A stretch of DNA of 64,000 nucleotides from Streptomyces spinosisporus (GCF_022698145.1 NZ_JALDAX010000002.1:124001-188000); one strand, 5' to 3'; numbered from the stretch's first letter, positions 1-10,990 are shown. Notes: generated by a model from the letters alone, not told the origin. Numbers and translations: made by a program.

Positions 1-1748
1 AGCAGCAGCTCCGTGTTGCGGTCGTGCGCGGCGCCGCCCAGCTTCGTACTGGCGCCCGGCGCGTTGTACGACAGCTCGCGGTACAGGGCCGCGAGGCCGG
101 TCTGGGTGAGGTCGGCGAAGTCCGTGCGGTGCGGGGCCGCGGACTCCACCAGGGTGGTGAACAGGGAGATCGTGCCGTCCTTGTTGTCCGTCAGCTCGAT
201 GACCCGGGCGAGCTGGGGGTAGTCCACGTGGGACGCGGTGGAGATCTCCCAGAAGGAGCCGCCGGCCGAGGACGAGTGCGCGGTGATGTCGTTGCGGTGG
301 ATGTGGCCGTTCACCCAGGCGAGCACGTTGCGGTGGCGGCCGAGGGTGGCGATCACCTCCTGGCCGCCCAGGCGGCGCTCGTTCGGGCGGGCCGGGTCCG
401 CGTGGCCGGTGTTCGTCATGGTCTTGCTGGTGTGGTGGCTGAAAACGACGACGTACGAGTCCTTGTTGTCCTTCAGCTGCTTGTCCAGCCAGTTCAGCTG
501 GGCCGTTCCGATGGAGCCCTCGTAGTGGCCGCCCGGATCGGTGGTGTCGAGGCTGATGCCCACGACGTCGTCGGCGATGCGGAAGGTGTAGTACTGCGTG
601 CCCGCCGCGAGGTTGGCGCTGGAGTAGCCGTGCCCGACCGGGCCGAGACCGCGGTACGCCGGGTCGAGGTGGGCCCTGAGGTAGTCGGCCGGGGTGAACG
701 GCGCGCGCCACTCGTCCGCGGTGACCGGGCGCATGTCGCGGGTGTGGGCCTTCAGCAGGTCCCGGAAGGCGAGGCCCTTAGGGTCGTTGCCGGCCTTGAT
801 GTGGTCCTGCAGCCGCTTCGCCTCGGACGCGGTCAGCGACATCAGCTTCCGGCCGCCGACCGCGTACTCGGCGAGCCAGGAGTCGCCGTGGCCGTAGCAG
901 CCCAGCGGCATGGCGTCGTGGTTGCCGACGGTGGAGTACCAGGGCAGGTTCAGGCCGGGGCTGCGCACCTCGCGGATCGCGGCGGCCAGGTAGCCCTGGA
1001 GGTGCGGGAAGCCGAGCTGCTTGTCGCCGTCGCGCACGGTGGAGTCGGGCTGCCAGTAGGTCTTCAGACCGCTGTTCTGGACGCCCTCGTAGTGCCGCGG
1101 GTCACCGGAGTTGGGCGTGAACCGGCCGCCGCTCATGATCTTCAGGAACCACTCCAGCTCGGACTTGGCGTTGTTGTCCGTGTTGTCGCCGGTGGTCATG
1201 GCGAAGTGCAGCGCGGAGCCGGTGACGGGGGCCCCGCGCAGCGCGTTGATCCGCTCGACCAGTGAGATCGCGCCATGCACGGTCAGCGCCTCGTGCGGGC
1301 GCCAGGCGTGCCGGTCGGCGGAGCGCAGGTACTCCAGGCGCATCGGGTGCTGGGCGTCGATCAGATGCAGGTCGGTGAGCTGCACGAACGCGGCGAGCGC
1401 GGTACGCCGCCCGGCCCGGCCCGACTTGGGCGCGGCCAGCTCGCCGCGCACCACGCGGGACCAGCCCGCGCCGTCGCCGAGGCGGCGGTAGCCGGTGCCG
1501 GAGCGCGGGGCGGCGACGCTCGCGAGGGTGGTGCCCTTGGTGTACGGGGCGAGGGGGGCGCCGGGGGCCTTGCGGGACTGCGCCACCACCCGGGTCGCCT
1601 CCGTGGGCGCGCCGGCGGCGGCCTGGCTGTCGGTGGGCCGCAGGGCGTAGCCGACGCCCGCGGAGACTGCGGCCGCCCCGGTGGCGGCGAGGACGGTACG
1701 GCGGTTGACCGCCGGGATGCTGGCGGCGACAGAGCGTATGCGCGACAT
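1..1748 (-). CDS. Secreted metallophosphoesterase (3' end outside window)
   Basis: A calcineurin-like metallophosphoesterase exported from the cell. The reading frame runs from the ATG at 1748 off the left edge (about 582 codons visible). The N-terminus has arginines (VNRRTVLAATGAAAVSAG) followed by a hydrophobic run, which suggests a Tat-type signal peptide. The metal-binding blocks appear in order: TDLH near residue 122, GDNTDNN near 188, GNHD near 273, a paired His (SHHTS) near 436 and GHIH near 481. These are the classic motifs of a dinuclear-metal phosphoesterase. It looks like the actinobacterial TIGR03767-type family, but the substrate cannot be told. The RBS GGGGAG precedes the ATG. 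The C-terminus is missing only because the window ends. Confidence 0.88.
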   Translation of the reverse strand, partial: MSRIRSVAASIPAVNRRTVLAATGAAAVSAGVGYALRPTDSQAAAGAPTEATRVVAQSRKAPGAPLAPYTKGTTLASVAAPRSGTGYRRLGDGAGWSRVVRGELAAPKSGRAGRRTALAAFVQLTDLHLIDAQHPMRLEYLRSADRHAWRPHEALTVHGAISLVERINALRGAPVTGSALHFAMTTGDNTDNNAKSELEWFLKIMSGGRFTPNSGDPRHYEGVQNSGLKTYWQPDSTVRDGDKQLGFPHLQGYLAAAIREVRSPGLNLPWYSTVGNHDAMPLGCYGHGDSWLAEYAVGGRKLMSLTASEAKRLQDHIKAGNDPKGLAFRDLLKAHTRDMRPVTADEWRAPFTPADYLRAHLDPAYRGLGPVGHGYSSANLAAGTQYYTFRIADDVVGISLDTTDPGGHYEGSIGTAQLNWLDKQLKDNKDSYVVVFSHHTSKTMTNTGHADPARPNERRLGGQEVIATLGRHRNVLAWVNGHIHRNDITAHSSSAGGSFWEISTASHVDYPQLARVIELTDNKDGTISLFTTLVESAAPHRTDFADLTQTGLAALYRELSYNAPGASTKLGGAAHDRNTELL

Positions 1749-2010
1749 GGCGCGATCTCCCCGAGTGCGAACGCGTCGGCAGTGGTCGCGGGCGATCGCT
1801 GTCGCGAACATTCCCGCTCGCTCTGGATGCTTGGCACCGGGGATGACCTGCGCGTGAACGAGACGGCAACGCGCAACACCGATCACCGTACGTGGATCTT
1901 GGGCCACCCTGTGCGTTCACGACCGCTCGTCACGCGTCCCGGAGCCGGTCACTCCGCGTTCATCTTCCGGGGTACGGGAAGCAGTTCAGGGAGTCTGAAG
2001 GTGGCGCCGG

Positions 2011-2472
2011 TCACTCCTGGCCCGGCACCGTCACCCTCCCCGTGACCGGCCGCTCCCGCCACAGCCGCAACCCGACGTCGACCAGGTCGACGTGGCGCAG
2101 CCCGGGCACATCCGCGAGCGGGTGCCAGGCGGCCATGTCCGTCGAACCGCCGACCTCGTAGCGCAGTTCGCCGCCGGTCACCCGGGCCTCGTAGACGAGG
2201 CCTACGCCGTGATGGTGGACGGTGCGGCGGAAGCGCCGCGAGATGGTGATGTTCCTGGAGCGCACGCCGAGCAGGCCGGTGATCTCGACGAGGTAGCCGG
2301 TCTCCTCCTCCACCTCGCGCCGCACGGTGTCGTACGGGTCCTCGCCGTGCTCCATGCCGCCGCCGGGCAGGGTCCACTCGGGGCGGCCCTGCGTGTCGGT
2401 CCAGCGGGCCAGCAGGACCTGGTCGTCGCGGATGCACATGGCGTAGGCCGCCACCCTCAATGTCTCGCGCAC
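2011..2472 (-). CDS. Nudix hydrolase
   Basis: A 153-residue Nudix hydrolase, expected to cleave a nucleoside diphosphate linked to another group. The Nudix box is intact at about residues 37-60: GGGMEHGED followed by REVEEETGY, which holds the glutamates that bind the metal. Length is normal for a single-domain enzyme. The start is GTG at 2472. There is no Shine-Dalgarno before it, but a possible -10 box (TAACGT) lies six bases upstream, so the mRNA may be leaderless. The substrate is not predictable. It is followed on the same strand by the upstream divergent metallophosphoesterase region and preceded by the PNPOx gene nine bases away, so it could also be the last gene of a VOC-PNPOx-Nudix operon. 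Confidence 0.88.
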   Translation of the reverse strand: MRETLRVAAYAMCIRDDQVLLARWTDTQGRPEWTLPGGGMEHGEDPYDTVRREVEEETGYLVEITGLLGVRSRNITISRRFRRTVHHHGVGLVYEARVTGGELRYEVGGSTDMAAWHPLADVPGLRHVDLVDVGLRLWRERPVTGRVTVPGQE

Positions 2473-2481
2473 GAGGGGACG

Positions 2482-3369
2482 TTAGTCCGCGGGCGCCGGA
2501 TTCGCAGGTGAGTATTCGGGGGCCGACCAGCGCAGCGGGACCGCAGCGGGCGTCTCGACGACCTCCCGCACCGTGAACCGCACCCGGCGCTCGCCGTCCT
2601 CGCCGAACTCCGTGTGCGCCTCGCCCGTCAGCTGCAGCACCGTGCCCGTCGACCAGTCGACGAACAGCAGCCCCGCCCGCGGGTCCAGTGCGATGTTGCC
2701 CAGGGTCAGGAACATGGCGTTGCCGGGGTAGTCGCGCCAGGTCAGCTCGTGCGGGGAGGGTGCGCGCAGGAAGCCGGGGTTGCCGCCCTTGTGGCTCACC
2801 TCGACCTCGCCCTCGTGGACGGTGGCGATGAAGGAGGTGTCGACGGACTCGACGAACGCGCGCTGGGCGTCGGTGAGTTCAGTGCCGCGCCGGGTCTCTC
2901 CGGGGCTGCGGTCCGCCGCCACCTCGTACGCCTCGCGCCGCTGGATGTACCGGGGGCAGTTGGAGAACACCCGCTCCGCCGTCACCGCGAAGCCCCGCGG
3001 CGTCGGGCGGAGCCGGCCGTTGAGGCGCATGCGGCGGCGGGTGCGGGGGTCCAGGGCGATGGTGGCGACCCGGGTGCCCTCCGTCGCCAGCGCCGTCGCC
3101 AGGGGGTCGGCGGGCCGGACGCCGCCGGTCACCGACATCTGGCGCGGGCCCGTCGCCCGGACGAAGCCGGGAGCCCCGGTCAGGGGTGACGCCCAGACCG
3201 CGCCCGTCGCCGGGTCGGCCGCGCCGAGCACCAGCAGGGGCTGCAGCTCCAGGAAGGCCGCCGCCACCGGCTTGATGCCCTCGCCGACCGCCCGGCCCAC
3301 GTGGTCGGCGTCCTCCCGCACGCCGACCCGGTCCTGCACCGCCCGCGAACCCGCGTGATAGACGTCCAT
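2482..3369 (-). CDS. Pyridoxamine 5'-phosphate oxidase-family flavoprotein
   Basis: A 295-residue protein of the PNPOx-like split-barrel family, which usually binds FMN or F420. The C-terminal part (residues about 165-290) has the usual pattern: SVDTSFIATVHEGEVEVSHKGG, then LTWRDYPGNAMFLTLGNI, then DPRAGLLFVDW. The N-terminal half (LLVLGAADPATGAVWASPLTG) appears to be a second, related split-barrel copy, and an RVFSNCPRYIQRR stretch links them. The ATG at 3369 lies only two bases after the stop of the VOC gene, with a weak RBS, so translation is probably coupled. The role may be detoxification or redox chemistry, but the real substrate is unknown. Confidence 0.82.
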   Translation of the reverse strand: MDVYHAGSRAVQDRVGVREDADHVGRAVGEGIKPVAAAFLELQPLLVLGAADPATGAVWASPLTGAPGFVRATGPRQMSVTGGVRPADPLATALATEGTRVATIALDPRTRRRMRLNGRLRPTPRGFAVTAERVFSNCPRYIQRREAYEVAADRSPGETRRGTELTDAQRAFVESVDTSFIATVHEGEVEVSHKGGNPGFLRAPSPHELTWRDYPGNAMFLTLGNIALDPRAGLLFVDWSTGTVLQLTGEAHTEFGEDGERRVRFTVREVVETPAAVPLRWSAPEYSPANPAPAD

Positions 3370-3371
3370 GA

Positions 3372-3815
3372 CTAGAAGAAACCGCAGGTCGGGGCGGACT
3401 CATGGGGTGCCGGCGCGCCCTGGACGCCGCTCGGCACCGAGATCTCCAGGCGGGTGCCGTCCGGGTCGTGGAAGAAGATGCCGCCCGAGTCCGCGCCCTC
3501 GCGGTGGGCCACCACACCCTCGTGGGCGAACGCGGCGCCGTACGCCCGCAGCGCCTGCTCGTACTCCCTGACCCGCTCGATCGACTCGGCCTCCAGGGCC
3601 AGGTGGTGCAGGCCCGCCCGGTCGCCGTCGTAGGGCTCGCCCGCCTGCTGCCAGAGTGTGAGGACGAGCCGTTCGCCGTCGCCGAGGAACGCGTACCGCC
3701 GATCGTCCTCCTTGCCCTCCGCCACGAGGACGAAGCCCAGGACGTCGCGGTAGAAGGCGAGCGAGCGGTCGAGATCGGTGACGTTGAGACCGACGTGTCC
3801 GGTGTGCAGGGTCAT
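3372..3815 (-). CDS. VOC-family (glyoxalase-like) dioxygenase or resistance protein
   Basis: A 147-residue vicinal-oxygen-chelate protein. It opens with HTGHVGLNVTDLDRSLAFYRDVLGF and closes with FFHDPDGTRLEI, the two beta-alpha-beta-beta-beta modules of the fold. His, Glu and His-type metal ligands are present (HVGLN, LHHLALE, LEI). RBS GGGGAGAG precedes the ATG at 3815. It is first in a pair with the PNPOx gene and is divergent from a CGNR regulator 107 bases away. A shared inverted repeat lies between them, so the regulator probably controls this pair. The substrate is unknown. Confidence 0.87.
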   Translation of the reverse strand: MTLHTGHVGLNVTDLDRSLAFYRDVLGFVLVAEGKEDDRRYAFLGDGERLVLTLWQQAGEPYDGDRAGLHHLALEAESIERVREYEQALRAYGAAFAHEGVVAHREGADSGGIFFHDPDGTRLEISVPSGVQGAPAPHESAPTCGFF

Positions 3816-3833
3816 GGCTCTCCCCAGTCGTTT

Positions 3834-3861
3834 TAACCGTCGTCCTCGACATTAACGGTTA
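3834..3861. promoter_or_regulatory. Inverted repeat between VOC operon and CGNR gene (candidate operator)
   Basis: TAACCGT at 3834-3840 is mirrored by ACGGTTA at 3855-3861, with half-site centres 21 bases apart, or two helical turns. The region is AT-rich for this genome and lies in the 107-base gap between the divergent VOC and CGNR genes. It is well placed to be the binding site of the CGNR protein. That assignment is an inference. Confidence 0.5.
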
Positions 3862-3922
3862 GCATGCCCAGAGGTCAACCGGTCACGTACCCTTCAAGGG
3901 TTAGCCCGGAAGGAGTCACCCG

Positions 3923-4465
3923 ATGCCCATCGCCCCCGACCCGCGCCCCCTCACCGGCGAGCCCCTCGCGCTCGACCTGCTCAACACCCGGTGGAACAGC
4001 GAGGGAGTCACGCAGGACCTGCTCACCGACCTCGACGGACTCGCCGTATGGCTCACGGCGAACGGACTCGACGAGCGGTTCGAGGCGGACGCGACGACCC
4101 TGCGACGAACCCTCCAGGCGCGCGACGCCCTGAAGAAGGCTGTGGACGGGTCGGTCGCCGAGGGCGCGGACGCCGTCGACGGCGTTCTCGCACACGGCCG
4201 CATCCGGCTCACCCTCACCGCCGACGGCCCCGGCGAGCTGCCCGAGTTCGACGACCCGTCCTGGGGCCCCGCCTGGCTCGCCGCGCGCAACTACCTTCAG
4301 CTGCTCTCCGCCGCCCCCGACCGCGTGCGCGCCTGCTCCGGCCCGACGTGCGTCCTGCACTTCTACGACACCTCACGCAACGGCACGCGCCGCTGGTGCT
4401 CGATGGCGACCTGCGGGAACCGGGCGAAGGCGTCGCGCCACTACGCCCGCTCGAAAGAGTCCTGA
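3923..4465 (+). CDS. CGNR zinc-finger transcriptional regulator (ABATE domain)
   Basis: A 180-residue protein with an N-terminal ABATE-type domain (LTGEPLALDLLNTRW...) and a C-terminal CGNR zinc finger: CSGPTCVLHFYD, then RRWCSMATCGNRAKASRHY. The four cysteines and the CGNR motif are intact. The family is thought to regulate transcription, with the zinc finger binding DNA. RBS AAGGAG precedes the ATG at 3923. It is divergent from the VOC-PNPOx genes and probably controls them and itself through the inverted repeat at 3834-3861. The ligand is unknown. Confidence 0.9.
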   Translation: MPIAPDPRPLTGEPLALDLLNTRWNSEGVTQDLLTDLDGLAVWLTANGLDERFEADATTLRRTLQARDALKKAVDGSVAEGADAVDGVLAHGRIRLTLTADGPGELPEFDDPSWGPAWLAARNYLQLLSAAPDRVRACSGPTCVLHFYDTSRNGTRRWCSMATCGNRAKASRHYARSKES

Positions 4466-4605
4466 AACACCCCAAAACACCTGATGGGCATAGGGGGTTT
4501 TCCCCATACGTCCATATCGTTTCGGTCAACACTTCCCAAACAACTGTCCCTTGGGTAAAGCTGTGCGCTCGTCCGGCACTGGAACTTCACCTACGAGGGA
4601 TGCCG

Positions 4606-7600
4606 ATGACCCACCCCCAGCGCGATCCCATATCGGGCGCGAGACGTGTGGCGCGCATAGCCGTGGCCGCCGGTCTCGTCGCCGCGCTCTCCGCGGCGGG
4701 GCCGATACCCATGGCCTTCTCCGCCGACGATCCGTCCGCGCCCTCGGACGGCACCGTCAAGTCCGCGCAGAAAAAGCTCGGTTCAGACGACGCGGACCTG
4801 CTCGCCGAGGCCAAGGCCGGCGGCGACAAGAACGTCACGATGATGATCGCCACCGCTCCGGGGCAGACCGAGCAGGTCGCCGACAAGCTGGACGCGGTCA
4901 AGGGCGGCTCGGTGGGGCGGACCTACGACAAGCTCGGCTACGTCCGCGCCACCGTCCCCACCTCGAAGGCGGAGTCGGCCATCGCCGCCGCCGCGAAGCT
5001 CTCCTCCGTGCACGGCATCGACCTGCGCGAGGAGATACCGCTGGACGACCCGAGCGTGAGCGGCGGCTCCGCCAAGTCGGCCTCCGGGAGCGTGAGTTAC
5101 CCCGCCCCGGGCAAGAAGACCCCCGCCGAGAACCCGTACAACCCGTCCTTCGAGACGGGCGCCGTCGACTTCGTGAAGAAGAACCCGAAGGCGGACGGCC
5201 GCGGCATCACCATCGGCATCCTCGACTCCGGCGTCGACCTCGGCCACCCGGCGCTGCAGAAGACCACCACCGGCGAGCGGAAGATCGTCGACTGGGTGAC
5301 GGCGACCGACCCGATCGTCGACGGCGACGCCACCTGGCGCCCGATGGTCACCTCCGTCTCCGGCCCCACCTTCACCTACGGCGGGCAGACCTGGACCGCG
5401 CCGGCCGGTGCCTACCAGGTCAGCACCTTCAGCGAGGCCGCCACCACCGGCGGCGACGCCAAGGGCGACGCCAACCGCGACGGCGACACCACGGACAAGT
5501 GGGGCGTCCTGTACGACCCCGCCGCCGGGACCGTCCGCGTCGACCTCAACAACAACTTCGACTTCGGCGACGACGCGCCGATGAAGCCGTACAAGGACGG
5601 ATACCAGATCGGCTGGTTCGGGACCGACGACCCGAAGACCGACGTGGTGGAGCGCCAGCCGTTCGTCGTGCAGATCCGCAAGGACGTGCCGATGGACCCC
5701 TACGGCGGCGACTGGGTCGGCAAGAAGGCCGACTTCGTCAACATCGGCGTCATCGAGTCCGAGCACGGCACGCACGTCGCCGGCATCACTTCCGCCCACG
5801 GCCTGTTCGGCGGCCGGATGAACGGCGAGGCGCCGGGCGCGAAGATCGTCTCCTCGCGTGCCTGCACCTGGACCGGCGGCTGCACCAACGTCGCGCTCAC
5901 CGAGGGCATGATCGACCTCGTCGTCAACCGCGGCGTCGACATCGTCAACATGTCGATCGGCGGTCTGCCCGCCCTCAACGACGGCAACAACGCGCGCGCC
6001 GAGCTGTACACGCGGCTCATCGACACCTACGGCGTGCAGCTGGTCATCTCCGCGGGCAACTCCGGACCGGGCGCCAACACCATCGGCGACCCCGGCCTCG
6101 CCGACAAGGTGATCTCGGTCGGCGCGACCATCTCCAAGGAGACCTGGGCGGCCAACTACGGCTCGGCCGTGAAGACCAAGTACGCCATGATGCCCTTCTC
6201 CTCGCGCGGCCCGCGTGAGGACGGCGGCTTCACGCCCACGCTGTCCGCGCCGGGCGCCGCGATCAACACCACCCAGACCTGGCTGCCGGGCGCCCCGGTC
6301 GCCGAGGCGGGCTACTCGCTGCCGGCCGGCTACTCCATGCTGCAGGGCACCTCGATGGCCTCCCCGCAGGCCGCCGGCGCCTCCGCGCTGCTGCTGAGCG
6401 CGGCGAAGCAGCGGCACATCGAGCTGACCCCGGCCACCCTGCGCACGGCGCTCACGTCAACGGCCGATCACATCAAGGGTGTTCAGGCCTACGAGGAGGG
6501 CGCGGGCCTGATCGACATCGTCGACGCCTGGGACGCGATCCGCCACGGCGCCTCCGCCCACGACTACACCGTGAAGGCCCCCGTCGACACCGCGATCGAC
6601 TTCGCCCTGAAGACACCGGGCTTCGGCACCGGCCTGTACGACCGCGAGGGCGGCCTGAAGGCCGGGCAGAAGAAGTCGTACGACGTCACGATCACCCGCA
6701 CCTCCGGCGCGGACAAGGCGATCCGGCACCGGCTGCACTTCGCGAACAACGCCGGTGACACCTTCCGCGTCGTCGGCTCGGACGAGGTCAGCCTGCCGCT
6801 GAACCAGCCCGTCACCGTCAAGGTGCAGGCGAAGCCGCGGTCCGCGGGCATCAAGAGCGCGATCCTCGAGGTCGACGACCGCAGGACGGAAGGGGTCGAC
6901 CAGCAGATCCTGACCACCGTCGTGGTCTCGACGCCGGTCAAGTACACCTGGTCCGCGTCGAACACCGTCCAGCGCAACAGCACGCAGTCGTACTTCCTGA
7001 CCGTGCCCGAGGGCGCCAAGGCGCTGGAGGTCGCGATCGGCGGACTCAAGGACAAGAGCCAGACCCGCTTCATCTCGATCCACCCCTACGGCGTCCCGGT
7101 CGAGGACACGGGCACCCCGTACTGCTACAGCAACTACTCGAACACCAACGGCTGCAAGCCGGACGTGCGCTCCTACGCCGACCCGCAGCCCGGCGTCTGG
7201 GAGATCGAGGTCGAGTCGCGCCGCACCTCGCCGCTGCTCGACAACCCCTACAAGCTGCAGGCCGCCGTCTACGGCGCCGCCTTCGACCCGGAGACCGTGA
7301 CAGTCCCCGAGGCCAAGGTCGGCACCCCGGCCGCCGTCTCCTGGAAGGCGACCAACGGGTTCGCCGCCCTCGACGGCCACCTGGTCGGCGGCCCGCTCGG
7401 CTCCGCCAAGTCGGCCCGCCCGGCCATCAAGGAGGGCGAGACGCAGACCACCACGGTCGCGGTGCCCGCGGGTGCGAAGTCGCTCGACGTCGCCATCGGC
7501 GGAGTCTCGGACAACGCGGCCGACCTGGACCTGACGGTCCTGGACGAGGACGGCAACGTCGTCGGCCAGTCCGCCGACGGCGACTCGGAGGAGGCGGTCT

Positions 7601-7902
7601 CCGTCGCCTCGCCGGCCGCCGGCACGTACACGGTCGAGGTCATGGGCTACTCGGTGCCGTCCGGCTCCACCGACTACGACTACCGGGACGTCTTCTTCTC
7701 CGCGTCCCTCGGCACCGTCACCGTCGACGAGTCGGCGCCGGTCAAGCTCGGCACGGGCGACTCGGCGACCGTCTCCGGCAGTGTGACCGCCGCGGCGGCC
7801 GCTCCGGAGGGCCGTGAGTTCTTCGGCCAGGTGCAGCTGGTGAACGCGCGCGGCACGGTCGCGGGCGTCGGCAGTGTGAAGATCGAGAAGGTCACGCCGT
7901 AG
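4606..7902 (+). CDS. Secreted subtilisin-family (S8) serine protease
   Basis: A 1098-residue subtilase. The ATG at 4606 is chosen because GAGGG lies six bases before it; an ATG at 4600 is too close. The frame is open far upstream, but that part overlaps the CGNR gene. Residues 1-42 form a long signal peptide (VARIAVAAGLVAALSAAG). A propeptide-like region follows. The catalytic triad is Asp207 (GILDSGVD), His387 (SEHGTHVAG) and Ser583 (GTSMASP), with oxyanion Asn485 (SAGNSGPG). The D-to-H distance is unusually long, about 180 residues, so the catalytic domain carries an insertion. The remaining 500 residues hold beta-sandwich domains, including two related PPC-like modules (around residues 790-890 and 950-1050). 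The likely role is extracellular protein digestion. Confidence 0.93.
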   Translation: MTHPQRDPISGARRVARIAVAAGLVAALSAAGPIPMAFSADDPSAPSDGTVKSAQKKLGSDDADLLAEAKAGGDKNVTMMIATAPGQTEQVADKLDAVKGGSVGRTYDKLGYVRATVPTSKAESAIAAAAKLSSVHGIDLREEIPLDDPSVSGGSAKSASGSVSYPAPGKKTPAENPYNPSFETGAVDFVKKNPKADGRGITIGILDSGVDLGHPALQKTTTGERKIVDWVTATDPIVDGDATWRPMVTSVSGPTFTYGGQTWTAPAGAYQVSTFSEAATTGGDAKGDANRDGDTTDKWGVLYDPAAGTVRVDLNNNFDFGDDAPMKPYKDGYQIGWFGTDDPKTDVVERQPFVVQIRKDVPMDPYGGDWVGKKADFVNIGVIESEHGTHVAGITSAHGLFGGRMNGEAPGAKIVSSRACTWTGGCTNVALTEGMIDLVVNRGVDIVNMSIGGLPALNDGNNARAELYTRLIDTYGVQLVISAGNSGPGANTIGDPGLADKVISVGATISKETWAANYGSAVKTKYAMMPFSSRGPREDGGFTPTLSAPGAAINTTQTWLPGAPVAEAGYSLPAGYSMLQGTSMASPQAAGASALLLSAAKQRHIELTPATLRTALTSTADHIKGVQAYEEGAGLIDIVDAWDAIRHGASAHDYTVKAPVDTAIDFALKTPGFGTGLYDREGGLKAGQKKSYDVTITRTSGADKAIRHRLHFANNAGDTFRVVGSDEVSLPLNQPVTVKVQAKPRSAGIKSAILEVDDRRTEGVDQQILTTVVVSTPVKYTWSASNTVQRNSTQSYFLTVPEGAKALEVAIGGLKDKSQTRFISIHPYGVPVEDTGTPYCYSNYSNTNGCKPDVRSYADPQPGVWEIEVESRRTSPLLDNPYKLQAAVYGAAFDPETVTVPEAKVGTPAAVSWKATNGFAALDGHLVGGPLGSAKSARPAIKEGETQTTTVAVPAGAKSLDVAIGGVSDNAADLDLTVLDEDGNVVGQSADGDSEEAVSVASPAAGTYTVEVMGYSVPSGSTDYDYRDVFFSASLGTVTVDESAPVKLGTGDSATVSGSVTAAAAAPEGREFFGQVQLVNARGTVAGVGSVKIEKVTP

Positions 7903-7918
7903 TCAGGACGGCGGCAGC

Positions 7919-7948
7919 GGGGCGGGCGTCCGTACGGGCGCCCGCCCC
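7919..7948 (+). terminator. Stem-loop terminator after the S8 protease
   Basis: GGGGCGGGCG (7919-7928) pairs with CGCCCGCCCC (7939-7948) and is followed by a short T-containing tail. It lies between the convergent protease and anti-sigma-like genes and could serve both. Confidence 0.65.
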
Positions 7949-7967
7949 TTCTGCTTGCCTGCCGCCC

Positions 7968-8687
7968 TCATCCCCCGCAGCTCAGGCCCGCCGCCTCCGG
8001 GAGCGCCCGGACCAGACCGGCGCGTTCGCGGGCGACCGCCTGCGCGCCGACGACCACGTTCTGCGCGACGTCCGAGTGCCGCGGCAGGGTCACCAGCAGA
8101 TGGTCGCCCTTGTGCAGGGCCTTGTCGGTCAGGCCCCGGCCGAGCACGAAGACCACCTCTTTTGGACCCTTCTGCGGCTTGTACGAGCGGGTCACGTGCA
8201 GGGTGATCCGCTCCTGCCCGGCCACCGTGCCGACCGGCCGCACGTCGGTGACGTCGCCCTCGGCGACCAGACCCGTACAGGCGAGGTAGCCCGGGCTGCT
8301 CAGGGAGGAGCTCGCCGAGGGGGCCGCCGCCTTGTCGGCGCTCGCGCCAGCGTCGTCGCTCACGCCGGTGCCGCTCTGGGTCACCAGCCAGCCCATCCCC
8401 GCCAGCACGGTCGCTACGGCGGCCACGGCCAGGGAGCCGAAGGCGAACCTGCGGGCCCGGTGCCGGTCGCGCGGCGCCCGCACCGGAGCGGGTGGCGTGT
8501 GCTGCACCGCCGCGTCCCTGGCCAGCGCGTCCCCGATCAGGCCCAGCTGCTCCCGCAGGAGGGCCACGTCGGCCTCCGCCTCGCGGTGCTCGGTCATGAA
8601 GGCGGCGTCCGCGCGGGCCTCCTGCGACAGCTCCTCGCCGGTGAGGGCGGCCATGAGCGCGTCGGTGCCGTCGTGTTCCGCGGCCAT
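7968..8687 (-). CDS. One-TM partner protein of the adjacent sigma factor (putative anti-sigma)
   Basis: A 239-residue protein with a cytoplasmic N-terminus of about 90 residues (MAAEHDGTDALMAALTGEEL...), one membrane span (FGSLAVAAVATVLAGMGWLV) and an extracellular C-terminal domain of about 120 residues containing two cysteines (YLACTG and GLSCGG). It starts at 8687, one base after the sigma gene's stop, so the two are translationally coupled. This arrangement, in which a sigma gene is followed at once by a membrane protein with a cytoplasmic head, is typical of anti-sigma factors. I see no HxxxCxxC zinc anti-sigma motif, so the function is inferred from context. Confidence 0.75.
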   Translation of the reverse strand: MAAEHDGTDALMAALTGEELSQEARADAAFMTEHREAEADVALLREQLGLIGDALARDAAVQHTPPAPVRAPRDRHRARRFAFGSLAVAAVATVLAGMGWLVTQSGTGVSDDAGASADKAAAPSASSSLSSPGYLACTGLVAEGDVTDVRPVGTVAGQERITLHVTRSYKPQKGPKEVVFVLGRGLTDKALHKGDHLLVTLPRHSDVAQNVVVGAQAVARERAGLVRALPEAAGLSCGG

Positions 8688-8688
8688 G

Positions 8689-10486
<1,798 letters not shown>

Positions 10487-10580
10487 GCCTCCGGCGGCTC
10501 GCAGGGGAACCACTGCCTGCCGGCCTCGCGGAGCGCCCCCCCGGGGCGGCGGCGTCCGACAGGTCGCGTCCTCCACCCGA

Positions 10581-10990
10581 GGACGGGCCGGACGACCGTC
10601 CGCGGGGCAGGTCAGCGGCCGTCCGGAGGGCAGGGCAGACGGGCCTCCGGAAGGCAGCCACGCGGACGCTCCGAAAGAGGGGCCGGACGGCCGTCCGGAA
10701 GGCAGGCGGACGTCCGGAAGACAGGCGAGACCGGCGTCCGGAAGGCAGGCCAGACGGGCGCTCCGGAGAGCGGACGAGACGACCGTCTGGAAGACGGGCC
10801 GGGCGGACGTCCGTAAGACGGGCGAGACGACCATCCGGAGGGCAGACCAGGCGGACGTCCGAAGGCAGACCAGGCGAACGCTCCGGAAGGCGGGCGAGAC
10901 GACCGTCCGGAGGGCAGACCAGAAGGCCATCCGGAAGCCGGGCCGGGCGGACGTCCGTAAGGCAGACCAGACGGCCATCCGGTGCCGGCG
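10581..10990. repeat. Minisatellite, about 17 imperfect copies of a 24-bp unit
   Basis: The 624-base gap between asd and the DUF1203 gene holds a run of about 17 degenerate copies of a roughly 24-base unit with the core GtCCGGAAGGCAGaCcaGaC. Copies are mostly 23-25 bases and differ at several positions. CCGGACGGCCGTCCGG near 10683 is a 16-base perfect palindrome within it. Because 24 is a multiple of three, the reverse strand gives long open frames with an eight-residue repeat (LPDGRLVR-like), but no RBS or conserved gene is visible. I take it as non-coding. Confidence 0.8.

Noticed and set aside
24..1265. 413-codon open frame on the plus strand
   Set aside because: It is the antisense shadow of the metallophosphoesterase, whose motifs are clear.
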